Source: Deltaproteobacteria bacterium (lineage in GTDB: Bacteria; Desulfobacterota; Binatia; Binatales; Binataceae). Taken from it: a DNA stretch of 64,000 nt. The notes below the pieces were generated by a model, which saw only the letters and a program-made list of their open reading frames with translations, was not told the DNA's origin and made no database searches. The stretch is taken from NCBI GenBank assembly GCA_021794015.1, contig JAJYRQ010000013.1:20788-84787 (forward strand), in the 5' to 3' direction. The translations under genes and the position numbers were made by a program. This document shows positions 1 to 8,269 of this stretch, piece after piece. Every line of letters starts with the position of its first letter. Within the stretch, counting starts at the first letter, position 1.

Positions 1-451
1 CTAAGGCGCGGTACAAAATCTCCCCGTAGGTTGCATGGTTTGCCCGCTTTAGCTGGTTGGCGCGCTCAAGGCCGCCCTGGCTTTGCGGACGCAATCTTCC
101 CATGCCAAACCACTCAGCGACGTCCGGCGTATAGGCGAGTTCGCCAGTGGGGGCTTGGTAGGCCCCGGACAAACGCTTGCAGGTAAGCCGTGCCGCGAGC
201 TGACACGAGGGCAACTCGTCATCGAGGGACACCACCCAGTCGTAACTGAGCCGCCTCCAAGCAGCCTGCGGCGGGTCGGCGATGTCAACGGCTAGGTCTA
301 ACCAGGGGTTACCTTCCAGGAGTGTCAGCGCCTCGGCCGCCGTGATCCAGACGATCTCATCGTCCGCTGCCACTCGGCGCAGCGCGGGCAAGAGGCTGGT
401 CGTTCTGACCACGTCGCCCAGCGCGCCCGTTTTGATCAACGCGATGCGCAT
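1..451 (-). CDS. Glycosyltransferase family 9 (heptosyltransferase-like), 5' part only
   Basis: The reading frame opens with ATG at 451 and stays open for 150 codons to the left edge, so the 3' part lies outside the window. The start MRIALIKTGALGDVVRTTSL has the lysine and the GALGD loop typical of GT9 lipopolysaccharide heptosyltransferases (WaaF/WaaC/RfaQ type), followed by LLPALRR. Such enzymes transfer a heptose from ADP-heptose to the LPS core at the cytoplasmic face of the inner membrane. The start overlaps the end of the upstream GT4 gene by 16 bp, which fits translational coupling. ADP-heptose could come from hldE at 56433-57968. The exact acceptor cannot be told from the N-terminus. 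Confidence 0.8.
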   Translation of the reverse strand, partial: MRIALIKTGALGDVVRTTSLLPALRRVAADDEIVWITAAEALTLLEGNPWLDLAVDIADPPQAAWRRLSYDWVVSLDDELPSCQLAARLTCKRLSGAYQAPTGELAYTPDVAEWFGMGRLRPQSQGGLERANQLKRANHATYGEILYRAL

Positions 452-1608
452 CTTTGCCAGGCGTCGACCAACTGCTTGGCGACAACCGACCAGTCGTACC
501 TGCGCAAGAGCACCTCGCGGGTGGCGCGTGCAGCCTCAGCTCTTTGCCCTGGCTGATCCAGCCAGTAGCGCAGGCGCTCGGCAAACGTACCCGGGTCGTC
601 GGCTACGTCTACGCCCGGCGCATCTTTCAGTTCCAGGCCCTGGATTCCCCGCGAGGTGGTTACAACCACCCGTTCGTAGGCGCACGCCTCCAGAATTTTG
701 CCCCGCGTACCGCTGCCCTCAAGCAGCGGCACTGCGCAAAGCGCATGCCGAGCGTAGAGCGGCCCCAGGTCGAGAGGAGTATCAAACAGGCGCACACCGG
801 ATGCGGCAAGCCGCCGGCGCACCTCGGCCGTCGGGGAAGAGCCGGCAACGGTGACAGAAACGTCCTGACCCAGGCGGCCCAACACGTGGTCGAGGAACCA
901 GAAAAGCCCGCGGATGTTCGGTCCCCAGGAAAGGCTGCCTACAATCAACACGTTACGCTCGGCAACCTGGGGCGCCGCTACGATTCCTTGCGCGTCGACG
1001 CCGTTACTGGTAAGCGCCCATCGCGCCGCCGGGTAGATGCTTCGGTAGGCGTCCAGATCGTCACGGCTGTAGGCAAAGGCGACATCGGCCAAGGAGGCGG
1101 CCTGCTGTTCGAACCGCGTGAGCGAGCGCGAGTGAAGCGCAGAAACCAGACGCCTGCCGAACCGAAACGGCCAAGAGCCCGTCTCCCCAAGCAGAGAGCT
1201 CTCAACGTTGTGGAAGGTTACAGACTCTACACTTGCGCTCTTCAACCCTCGCATCCGAGGCAGGTAAAAGGCCATCCGCAACTCCTCGGCATGTATCACG
1301 TCGGGGCGCCACGAGGCGACCAGGTCGTCCACGCAAGCGGCCATCGCCTTCGAGCGCGGCCATTGGTGGTACGAGTGTAGCACCACCTCAAGCGCGCGCC
1401 TCGGCAGTCCGTCCCGATCGTACCGGCAGAACTCGGTCTCCACCCCGGGCGGTCCTGCAAACTTTCCGGACGCCTGCCGCCCGATGAGGCAGAGCAGCCT
1501 GACCTCGACTCCACAACGCTGAAGCGCCGGCCAGAGGTGAAAATTGCGCACCTGCGGGCCGGAAAGCGGCGGGAAAGGCGGAAAACTGAGGAGCCCCAGT
1601 ACCTTCAC
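436..1608 (-). CDS. GT4 family glycosyltransferase
   Basis: This is a 390-residue cytoplasmic GT-B glycosyltransferase. The N-terminus MKVLGLLSFPPFPPLSGPQ (GTG start) forms the first Rossmann strand and glycine loop. The C-terminal donor domain carries LIVGSLSWGPNIRGLFWF, then VPLLEGSGTRGKILEACAYE, the glutamate-containing motif that binds the nucleotide sugar. The GTG at 1608 is preferred to the upstream in-frame ATG because homologues begin at this point and a purine-rich AGGGG lies 8-12 bases upstream. It resembles the TIGR03087-like glycosyltransferases of exopolysaccharide loci. Sugar and linkage are unknown. It sits between another GT4 gene and the GT9 gene in the same direction. Confidence 0.85.
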   Translation of the reverse strand: MKVLGLLSFPPFPPLSGPQVRNFHLWPALQRCGVEVRLLCLIGRQASGKFAGPPGVETEFCRYDRDGLPRRALEVVLHSYHQWPRSKAMAACVDDLVASWRPDVIHAEELRMAFYLPRMRGLKSASVESVTFHNVESSLLGETGSWPFRFGRRLVSALHSRSLTRFEQQAASLADVAFAYSRDDLDAYRSIYPAARWALTSNGVDAQGIVAAPQVAERNVLIVGSLSWGPNIRGLFWFLDHVLGRLGQDVSVTVAGSSPTAEVRRRLAASGVRLFDTPLDLGPLYARHALCAVPLLEGSGTRGKILEACAYERVVVTTSRGIQGLELKDAPGVDVADDPGTFAERLRYWLDQPGQRAEAARATREVLLRRYDWSVVAKQLVDAWQRCASR

Positions 1609-1767
1609 ACACACCGCCCCTGCTTCAGGCGACCAGGAGCGAAAGCAGTCTCGCAATCGCCACGCGCTAAAAGCGTCTCAACAAAGCCTGACACCGGACA
1701 GCAGGCGCCCGAGCTCTTCTCAAGGCTCAGCACCGCAACAACGCCGCTCGAAAGAGACGGCGCGGTG

Positions 1768-2907
1768 TCATCGACACGTTTCGATAAGCTCGACCATTTC
1801 GCGCGCCATGTCGTCCCAGGTGCGCGACCGGAAGAAATCATTGAAGCGCATGACCCGGGCGCGGGTCTCGTCCATCTCGGCCCGCCAGCGGCGCAGCCGC
1901 TTTGCCAGCGCCTCGGCGTCATCGGGATCGTCCACGATTAGGTCCTGGAGTTCGCTCGGAAAGCGCTCGATAGCCGGCGCGCGGCTGCTGACGAAAGCCG
2001 GAACGCCGCAACAGAGCGCTTCGTGAATCACAAGACCGTAACCCTCGTAGCGCGTCGGTGCAACCAGCGCGTCGAATGCCGGCATCAACTCGGCCGCATC
2101 GTGGCGAAACCCGAGAAACCGGACGCGATGCTCGAGGCTTTGCGCGCGAGCGCGCGCCTGCCAAATCGGAACTTCCCCACCCGCCCCAAGGACCAGCAGG
2201 TCAGCATCCCATCGGTCCTGTGAGCACAGATTCTGCCAGGCGCTAAAGACCGTGTCGAACCCCTTGCGATTGTCGCCCAAAGCGCCAATGAAACCAACCA
2301 ACGGCCGCCCGTCTGCGTAGCCCAGCTTTAGCCGAGCGCCCTTGCGTTCTCCTGCGTTGGACGGACGAAACAGCTCCGAATCGATCCCGTAGTAGACGGT
2401 ATGGACCCTTTCGCCCGCCACTCCAAACAGCCTTACGACGTGTTCCCTGGTCCGCACCGATTGCGTGATGACAAGTCTGGCGCGGCCGATCCTGTTCCGC
2501 TCATGCTGCAGCGCCGTTTGCTGGTCGAGGCGCAATTTGAGCCGGCGCAGCAAGCCGGCCTGCGTTTTCGGCTGCCAGGCCGAATTAACGTGTTGCGTCC
2601 AGTTAACGTCGTACCAGCGGCAGTTGCCGCCGTTGACGACCACGCGGCCGCCGCGCGCGGCGATCCGCCTGGCCCAAAAGCGGCCATACCAGTCGAGCAG
2701 CGGCTGCGCCAGGGTATACGAATTGGCCGGCTTGGGCACCCGGTGTACGACAAGCTGCGGCTGCTCGGCGAGGCTCGGACTAACCCGATGGGCCACCAGG
2801 TGAGTTTCGAAGCCGTGACGGGCCAAGTAGCTTGCCAGGGCGTAGTTGGCCCGGTCCATGCCCCCGGTTTTCACGAAGTCGCCGCTGACAATCAGGTAAG
2901 GCTTCAC
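1768..2907 (-). CDS. GT4 family glycosyltransferase
   Basis: About 379 residues from a GTG start at 2907. The frame is open further upstream, but those 83 codons overlap the preceding gene and are Cys/Trp/Arg-rich, so they are not used. The N-terminus KPYLIVSGDFVKTGGMDRAN is the acceptor-side glycine loop. The donor domain has VGFIGALGDNRKGFDTVF and, near the C-terminus, APTRYEGYGLVIHEALCCGV with the GT4 E-x7-E type motif. The product likely adds one sugar to the lipid-linked repeat unit in the cytoplasm. A decayed copy of its N-terminal region lies at about 5560-5693, showing that this gene type was once present twice in the locus. Confidence 0.85.
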   Translation of the reverse strand: MKPYLIVSGDFVKTGGMDRANYALASYLARHGFETHLVAHRVSPSLAEQPQLVVHRVPKPANSYTLAQPLLDWYGRFWARRIAARGGRVVVNGGNCRWYDVNWTQHVNSAWQPKTQAGLLRRLKLRLDQQTALQHERNRIGRARLVITQSVRTREHVVRLFGVAGERVHTVYYGIDSELFRPSNAGERKGARLKLGYADGRPLVGFIGALGDNRKGFDTVFSAWQNLCSQDRWDADLLVLGAGGEVPIWQARARAQSLEHRVRFLGFRHDAAELMPAFDALVAPTRYEGYGLVIHEALCCGVPAFVSSRAPAIERFPSELQDLIVDDPDDAEALAKRLRRWRAEMDETRARVMRFNDFFRSRTWDDMAREMVELIETCR

Positions 2908-2947
2908 GGAGACCACCCACAAGCCAGGCGCGCTCGCTAACGAGAAG

Positions 2948-4342
2948 TCACGCTGACAGCCTCTGCCGCCGCAAATCGCTGCCGGGCGAAAGCAGCACGG
3001 CCGCCAGTACTCCAACGATAATGGAGTAAGCGAAGTCAGCAGGAGATCGAAAGCGCAGACCGGGACCTGCAAGCGACTGGCCCAGCCACCAGCACACCAC
3101 CACCAGGATTTCCGGCAGCAACGCGGCCGCCAACGGCACCTTGCCAAAACGGACAAGCGACAACGCCAACAAAACCAGGATTGGCAGCTTGCTCCACAGG
3201 GCGGCTAGCGCGGTGGGCCAGTTGGATTCCGTCGAAGTCACGGGAAGCACGGCCACGGCGAAACGACAAGCTACCAGCCCCAGAAACTTTAGCGGCTGCG
3301 TCCTGACGAATTGCCAAAACAGCCCCATCAGTGCCGCGTCCCGCGACGATTCATCCGGCAATCCCTGAATCGCCGGCGAGTAGGCATCCACGGGCATCTC
3401 GCCAGCGACCAACTGCCGCCCCAGCCCCACTCGCAAGCCAGAGTTGTTAAACATATAGGCGCTCATCCCCGACTTGGTGGAGAACGGAATCCACCGATGC
3501 CATAAAAAATAGTTGCGCGCCGCCCAGGGGGCGCAAACCGAGGCGAACACCGCCGCGAACATCACGCAGCGGACAAGCCGCAAGCGGCGCGCCGTGGTCG
3601 CGGCGCCGACGAACCAGAGGACCAGCAACGCGCCCAGCGCCAGCGAAAAAGAGATCGATCGGGTCTCGGCCAGCGCCGCCGCGTCAGCCCCAAGACAAAC
3701 CAACAGACCCCAGGCCAGAGAGCGCGTGCGGGCGCTGTCCATGACCCGGTGCAGCAGCCATAGGTAGCCGACCACTAAAGGCCCCATCAAGGCCTCGCTC
3801 ATCATCGCGATCGAGACCCAGATCAACAGCGGATTAAAAACATAGGCGGCCGCGGCAATCTGCGCGGCCAGCGTACCGGCAATCTCCCGCGTGATCCAGA
3901 AGATGGGATAGGTCGCCAGCGCTGCCAGTAAAATTTGCCCCACAAAGAAGGCGATCTGGTTGCCGCTGCCAAACAGCCGATACCACAGCGCAACGAAAAG
4001 CGGATAGCCGGCCCCGGCGTAAGCGGTGGGCTGCCCGGGCTTCGCCACCAACCAACCGTTGTCGGTAACGAAGCCCCTGCCCGCAACGATGTTCTTCGCC
4101 ATTTCGTTGTAAGCCGTCTCATCCTCGGTCAGACGAATAAAATCGGTCCTGCTGTAAAGCAGCTGAAGCACCGATGAGGGGCGCCCGGCAGGCGGCGTCA
4201 TACCGGCGGCCCGCTCCATCGCCGTGCCGATCACCGAAATGCTGGCGAAGGCAGCCAAGCGAATACCAAGCGCCAGCAGCGCCCAGCAGTTAGGGCTTTT
4301 CAACCATTTACCGCCGAGTCCTGACCTGCTCAGGCGCAACAC
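2948..4342 (-). CDS. GT-C (ArnT/PMT-like) membrane glycosyltransferase
   Basis: A 464-residue polytopic membrane protein with about ten hydrophobic segments. The first large periplasmic loop holds TEDETAYNEMAKNIVAGRGF, with the acidic pair (residues 74-75) expected of GT39/ArnT-type enzymes that use polyprenyl-phosphate sugars. A later loop contains PWAARNYFLWHRWIPFSTKSG, also typical of this group. The GTG start at 4342 is preceded by GAGGAG at good spacing. The role inferred is transfer of a sugar from a lipid-phosphate donor on the periplasmic side during glycan assembly. It lies 40 bp upstream of the GT4 gene in the same direction. About 200 bp between its start and the GT2 gene (4343-4549) hold nothing recognisable. 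Confidence 0.8.
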   Translation of the reverse strand: MLRLSRSGLGGKWLKSPNCWALLALGIRLAAFASISVIGTAMERAAGMTPPAGRPSSVLQLLYSRTDFIRLTEDETAYNEMAKNIVAGRGFVTDNGWLVAKPGQPTAYAGAGYPLFVALWYRLFGSGNQIAFFVGQILLAALATYPIFWITREIAGTLAAQIAAAAYVFNPLLIWVSIAMMSEALMGPLVVGYLWLLHRVMDSARTRSLAWGLLVCLGADAAALAETRSISFSLALGALLVLWFVGAATTARRLRLVRCVMFAAVFASVCAPWAARNYFLWHRWIPFSTKSGMSAYMFNNSGLRVGLGRQLVAGEMPVDAYSPAIQGLPDESSRDAALMGLFWQFVRTQPLKFLGLVACRFAVAVLPVTSTESNWPTALAALWSKLPILVLLALSLVRFGKVPLAAALLPEILVVVCWWLGQSLAGPGLRFRSPADFAYSIIVGVLAAVLLSPGSDLRRQRLSA

Positions 4343-4549
4343 GGTCGCTCCTCACAGTCGGTCAAATCGGCCGGCGTGACCGCACAAGCCGCTCTCGGTA
4401 CCGCCCGCAATTCACAGAGGCTTGCTCCGTACGCGCAACGCCCGGCGCGCCAGTCCGAAGCCCGACCCGCAGGCCGGCCACGCAGGCCACGGCGCGCGCC
4501 CATAGCACCTGTCCGAAACCGTTCCAATGACTTGAGAGGGGCCGCGTTG

Positions 4550-5401
4550 CTACGGCCTGTCTGGGTCGCCCCTCCCAGCCACGCGTTCCCGGAGGCCGGC
4601 ATCGCAAGCGGCCGTTCGATCGAAGAAACGATAGCGGAGAATCGCCGCGATTGCCGAGGCAGCGTCGCGCCAGCCAATCTTTTTGCCTTCCTGATAGGTT
4701 CGGCCGGCATAAGAGACCGGGACTTCGTAAATGCGCCAGCGCGCCCGCGCCGCCTTCACCGTGATCTCCGGTTCGAAGGTGAAGCGGTTCGCAGACAGGC
4801 TAAGCGCTTGCAGCTTGTCGCGCCGGAAGGCCTTCATCCCGGTCTCCATATCCGAGAGGTTAAGGTCGGTTACCATGTTGGAGAGCAGCGTTATCAGCTT
4901 GTTGCCCACGTAGTGCCAGAAAAACATCACTCGATGAGGACCGCCGAGAAAGCGCGAACCGTAGACCATGTCGGCGCGGCCATCCACCAGCGGCTGGAGC
5001 AGCTTGGGATAGTCTCGGGGGTCGTACTCGAGGTCGGCATCCTGAACGATTACGTAGGGATGGGAGGCGGCGGCAAAGCCGACGCGCAGCGCTGCGCCCT
5101 TGCCGCGATTCACCGGCTGATAGAAGCAGCGTACCCGGGGGTGTTCCAGCCTTCTGAGAAATTCCCTGGTGCCGTCGCTGGAAGCGTCGTCGACGACGAT
5201 AATCTCCGTCTCGAACGGGGAGCTGAGCACGCGCCGAATGATCTCGCCAACCGTGTTGACTTCGTTGTAGACCGGAACGACTACCGATACTCTGACCCGG
5301 TGGGCGTCCATCTGTTCGCCGGCCGGCTCCGTCGCGCCGGGCAGGCCTGCCTGCTCGCCGGAAGTCACGCCTGCCACGCAGGTCTCAGCGTCGACAGTCA
5401 T
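4550..5401 (-). CDS. GT2 glycosyltransferase, DPM1/polyprenol-phosphate type
   Basis: A GT-A glycosyltransferase of about 283 residues. It shows SVVVPVYNEVNTVGEIIRR, EIIVVDDASSDGTREFL and the metal-binding VIVQDADLEYDPRDYPKLL, followed by YGSRFLGG and GMKAFRRD. This pattern is that of enzymes moving a sugar from a nucleotide to polyprenyl phosphate, which would supply the GT-C protein next door. No membrane segment follows the catalytic domain. The start is uncertain: ATG codons at 5428, 5401 and 5311 are all possible and none has a strong ribosome site. It is a paralogue of the N-terminal half of the fusion gene at 8270-9733 (shared GRTYxEGKKIxW motif). Confidence 0.82.
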   Translation of the reverse strand: MTVDAETCVAGVTSGEQAGLPGATEPAGEQMDAHRVRVSVVVPVYNEVNTVGEIIRRVLSSPFETEIIVVDDASSDGTREFLRRLEHPRVRCFYQPVNRGKGAALRVGFAAASHPYVIVQDADLEYDPRDYPKLLQPLVDGRADMVYGSRFLGGPHRVMFFWHYVGNKLITLLSNMVTDLNLSDMETGMKAFRRDKLQALSLSANRFTFEPEITVKAARARWRIYEVPVSYAGRTYQEGKKIGWRDAASAIAAILRYRFFDRTAACDAGLRERVAGRGDPDRP

Positions 5402-5559
5402 TCTTGCGCGATCGCCCTGGCTGGTCATTTTCGCGTATGGCCGGCGCGCAGACAATCCCGGCTTCCTACTCTCGGGGGGTCGGCAGCGCCCTGAGTTCCC
5501 GTCGTTGGGCGAGGACGGCGCCTCTCGAGAGAGGCACGCGGTCAGCAGCGACACGACCA

Positions 5560-5693
5560 GAGCAGGTGAGCGCCCGTTGCGAAGCCGTGGCGGCCGGGCG
5601 GCAGCAGCGCAAGAACGATGATTCGCGGCCTGCCGACGAGGCCGGCGCAGTTGATACCCCCGGCCTTCACTAACTTCCCGCTGGAGATGAAGC
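5560..5693 (-). pseudogene. Decayed N-terminal fragment of a GT4 gene
   Basis: In the gap between the GT2 gene and the ligase gene, one minus-strand frame reads FISSGKLVKAGGIN and, after a degenerate stretch, RHGFATGAHLLW before a stop. These match IVSGDFVKTGGMD and RHGFETHLVAH at the same places in the intact GT4 gene at 1768-2907, and the DNA of the first block is visibly similar (5657-5692 versus 2863-2900). The fragment overlaps the last codons of the ligase gene. It is read as the remnant of a second copy of that GT4 gene. Confidence 0.5.
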
Positions 5694-7115
5694 AGTGGTC
5701 CGTACTGGCGGCATAGGCGATCCGCGCGCGGCAAAGGTCTCACGCGCAGCCGCAAAAACCAGCGCATTCAGCAGCCAGACCTCGAGGCCGCCCTGACTGT
5801 TAAAGACGTCCGCATCGAAGGTTGCTGCCAAGCCGCCCACGTTCCACGCAAACACGAACGCTCCCATCGCGGCAAGCGGTACCGACCACTGGTTCCTGGC
5901 GAGGCGCCATGCGAAACGGAATGCAGCCCAGAGGGCCGCCAGGTAGGCGGCCATCAACGGCAGGCCGCCGTCCAAAAGCCATCCCTGCCACTGAATTTCC
6001 GCCCAAAGCGGAGGACTGGCCTTGGCTGAGTGATCGCCGAAGTAGTAGTACATCATCCCCCACCGTCCCGGGCCCGCGCCCAGCGGGTAGCGCCAGAGAC
6101 CTTCTTCGAAAGTCCAGCGCAGGAACCCGCCCCTACTCTGCTGATAGGTCTGCGAAGCCTGGCTCGGAAGCAGGGTGGAGAAGCGCTTGCTCACGGCTTC
6201 GCCGCCGACCCCGGCGGCCCAGCTAAAGGCCACTACGGCCAGGACAAAAGCGAGGACGGCCGCGGCAACGGCCCGCGCTCGCAGGCGCTTGAGCCTAGCG
6301 AGCATCGCGCGAGCTTGCCCGCTGCGAAGCACCAGGAGCAGGACAAACCAGCCCGCGGTGATGATCGTGACCGCAAGAGCAACTCTTTCCTGGGATAGAT
6401 AGATACAGGTAAAGCCGATGACCACAGTCGCGGCAGCCAGAAGCCTCATCCCGGCCCTCGCCTCGCTGACGAAGAAGAAAAGACCCAGAAGCACGGCGCT
6501 TTGGCCGGCAAACGCGGCCCCACCGGGAACGTCAGTCAGCCCCATCGGCCGGAACACCCTCTGGCCAAAGGCGTTGACGTACGTGAGTTCCTCCAACGTC
6601 TCCTCACCCGGCGCGGCCATGACGGCCGACATATGGGGCTGAAAACGTCCCGGGAAATAGACCTGAAGGATGCCGACCGCAGCACTGGCCGCGTGGAAAA
6701 TCCATTCCAGGACCAGCACCCGTCTGACCTCCGCCGGATCGATCCTGAGGCGCGAGGCCCAGAACAGAGGGCCAAGAATCGCCAGGTACATCGCGCCCTG
6801 GGCCGCTGCTCCAAGGTAGCTGTTGAGCTCCGGGTTCAGCAGCCCCAGCGCCAGAATCGCCATCACCCAGAGCGCGGGGCCGGCTGCCGGATGAGCTCTC
6901 ACCGGCCGGCGTATTACCGCGACCAGGCACAGACTGGTGGCAAAGACCGCGGTCCGCCAGAACAGCCGCAGCGCCGAAAGGGAGTCGGACAGCAGCGCAA
7001 GCTGACAGACAAACTCCAGGATCACAAACCACTCGGCGAGCCGCGTCGGCTTCAACCTGGGTTGCACGGCCCATCCGACCCGAAACGGGATCCCTTGCGT
7101 GCCTGCCGCGCTCAT
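5670..7115 (-). CDS. O-antigen ligase/Wzy-like polymerase family membrane protein
   Basis: A 481-residue protein with about ten to twelve membrane segments and one large hydrophilic loop (roughly residues 300-390). The loop holds SRGGFLRWTFEEGLWRYPLG and GPGRWG, the arginine- and glycine-rich region seen in the O-antigen ligase/polymerase (Wzy_C) family, and LSQERVALAV precedes it. Such proteins join lipid-linked glycan units at the periplasmic face, either as polymerase or as ligase. The locus has a second member at 17979-20927, so one may polymerise and the other ligate; which does which is not decided by sequence. Its last codons overlap a decayed GT4 fragment. The start codon is at 7115, with 56 bp to the next gene. 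Confidence 0.8.
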   Translation of the reverse strand: MSAAGTQGIPFRVGWAVQPRLKPTRLAEWFVILEFVCQLALLSDSLSALRLFWRTAVFATSLCLVAVIRRPVRAHPAAGPALWVMAILALGLLNPELNSYLGAAAQGAMYLAILGPLFWASRLRIDPAEVRRVLVLEWIFHAASAAVGILQVYFPGRFQPHMSAVMAAPGEETLEELTYVNAFGQRVFRPMGLTDVPGGAAFAGQSAVLLGLFFFVSEARAGMRLLAAATVVIGFTCIYLSQERVALAVTIITAGWFVLLLVLRSGQARAMLARLKRLRARAVAAAVLAFVLAVVAFSWAAGVGGEAVSKRFSTLLPSQASQTYQQSRGGFLRWTFEEGLWRYPLGAGPGRWGMMYYYFGDHSAKASPPLWAEIQWQGWLLDGGLPLMAAYLAALWAAFRFAWRLARNQWSVPLAAMGAFVFAWNVGGLAATFDADVFNSQGGLEVWLLNALVFAAARETFAARGSPMPPVRTTASSPAGS

Positions 7116-7171
7116 ATTATACGCCCACGCTCCGGCTGCACGTCAGGCCTCACCATATCGCGGCTCGCGTG

Positions 7172-7891
7172 TCATCGCGCCGGCTGTGGCCGGGCGCAAG
7201 GCTTCGTCTCTTTGCGAAATGCCATAGCAACAAATGTATACCGGGCGCCGTTCCAGTAGACAGGTCTCTCCTGGCAAGGGGGCACCTCTTGTCCCTGGAG
7301 TGGCCTAAAGCCCAGGGCAAGGGCGCGTGCTACAAAATCGACGATATCCTCGCGGCACAAGACACGCCATGGCAGCCCAAAAGGCTGTCCTGTCGTTGCC
7401 GGCGTGAGCTTCTCCTCCCAATAGTCCGTGGTCACGAAGAGCAGGCCGGCTTCCTTCAGAAGCCGGTACGCCTCCTCCAGAAACGCTGACGCGTCCACGC
7501 CGTGCTCGATGGTAGAGACGCTTATTGCGGCGTCAAAGCTTCCGTCGCGAAGGGGGGTTCCGACGATATCCCCGGCGCGTACACGCCATGGCAAGGAGAG
7601 CGTCCTTTCGCGGTACATCGTGAGCAGCAGGCGCGCTCTGGCCCGCCACGGCACGCGAAAGTCGACGCCAGATAATTTGACAAAGCCAAGCTGATGCAGT
7701 AAGGCGAGCGTGTAACCCTCCCCGCATCCGAGATCGACGATGCTCGCGTCGGGGCTGAGCGCGCCGAGGACCTCACAGAGCAGGGCATGGTCCCAGTTCT
7801 TTTGCGGGGTCTCGTGCATCGGCAGACCCCGCTCTTGAAGGCTGGTGACCGCGGCCCCTATCTCGGCCCAGTCTGTCAGAACCTTAATCAT
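7172..7891 (-). CDS. SAM-dependent methyltransferase (class I)
   Basis: About 239 residues from the ATG at 7891; the open frame continues upstream but is Arg/Cys-rich and unlike the family. Motif I is SIVDLGCGEGYTLALL, with the acidic residue ending strand 2 in LSGVDFRVPWRARARLL and the DGSFDAAISVSTIEHGVD segment typical of the Methyltransf_11 fold. It is probably a soluble enzyme that methylates a sugar or capping residue of the exopolysaccharide, or a small acceptor. It lies between the ligase gene (56 bp away) and a decayed membrane-protein fragment. The specific substrate cannot be inferred. Confidence 0.75.
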   Translation of the reverse strand: MIKVLTDWAEIGAAVTSLQERGLPMHETPQKNWDHALLCEVLGALSPDASIVDLGCGEGYTLALLHQLGFVKLSGVDFRVPWRARARLLLTMYRERTLSLPWRVRAGDIVGTPLRDGSFDAAISVSTIEHGVDASAFLEEAYRLLKEAGLLFVTTDYWEEKLTPATTGQPFGLPWRVLCREDIVDFVARALALGFRPLQGQEVPPCQERPVYWNGARYTFVAMAFRKETKPCARPQPAR

Positions 7892-8029
7892 CGCGAGCCC
7901 ACAGTTGCGCGCCTTGCGGCGGCGCCAGCGGACGTGCCAAGCTGACCGCTCGACCGCCTGCCTTTTCCACCGGCCTCGACCTGTGCAGCCGGCGTTGGCT
8001 GCGATCGACCCGGTCTCGCACCGATGCGG

Positions 8030-8246
8030 CAACTACCTTCTCGTCGCCAAGCCCCAGAGGCCAGGCGACAGGGCGCACCGGGAATCCAGCCACAAGAAGC
8101 CCAGCCTGCGTCTCCGCGTAATAACCGGGCCTGACCCCGGAGAAGCCTCGAATGCTGCGGTCCCCGCCTGTGAAAAAGCCAAGGTTCACCAAGCGGTACT
8201 TGCCCACGCTCTTGACCCCCGGGACCGCGGCGAGCCACAGCCGCAT
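8030..8246 (-). pseudogene. Decayed fragment of a polytopic membrane protein gene (paralogue of 10252-11877)
   Basis: One minus-strand frame reads LGFFTGGDRSIRGFSGVR followed by PGYYAETQAGLLVAG. This matches FGFFTGRGRSIWYFPGVR and PGYYVGTQAGLFLAG inside the 541-residue membrane protein encoded at 10252-11877. The similarity is also visible in the DNA (about 8098-8180 versus 10980-11062). Nothing resembling the rest of the protein is present, so this is an internal fragment of a second copy. It sits between the methyltransferase gene and the GT2-methyltransferase fusion gene. Confidence 0.75.
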
Positions 8247-8269
8247 TGAACTTAAAAAACCGCTCACGC

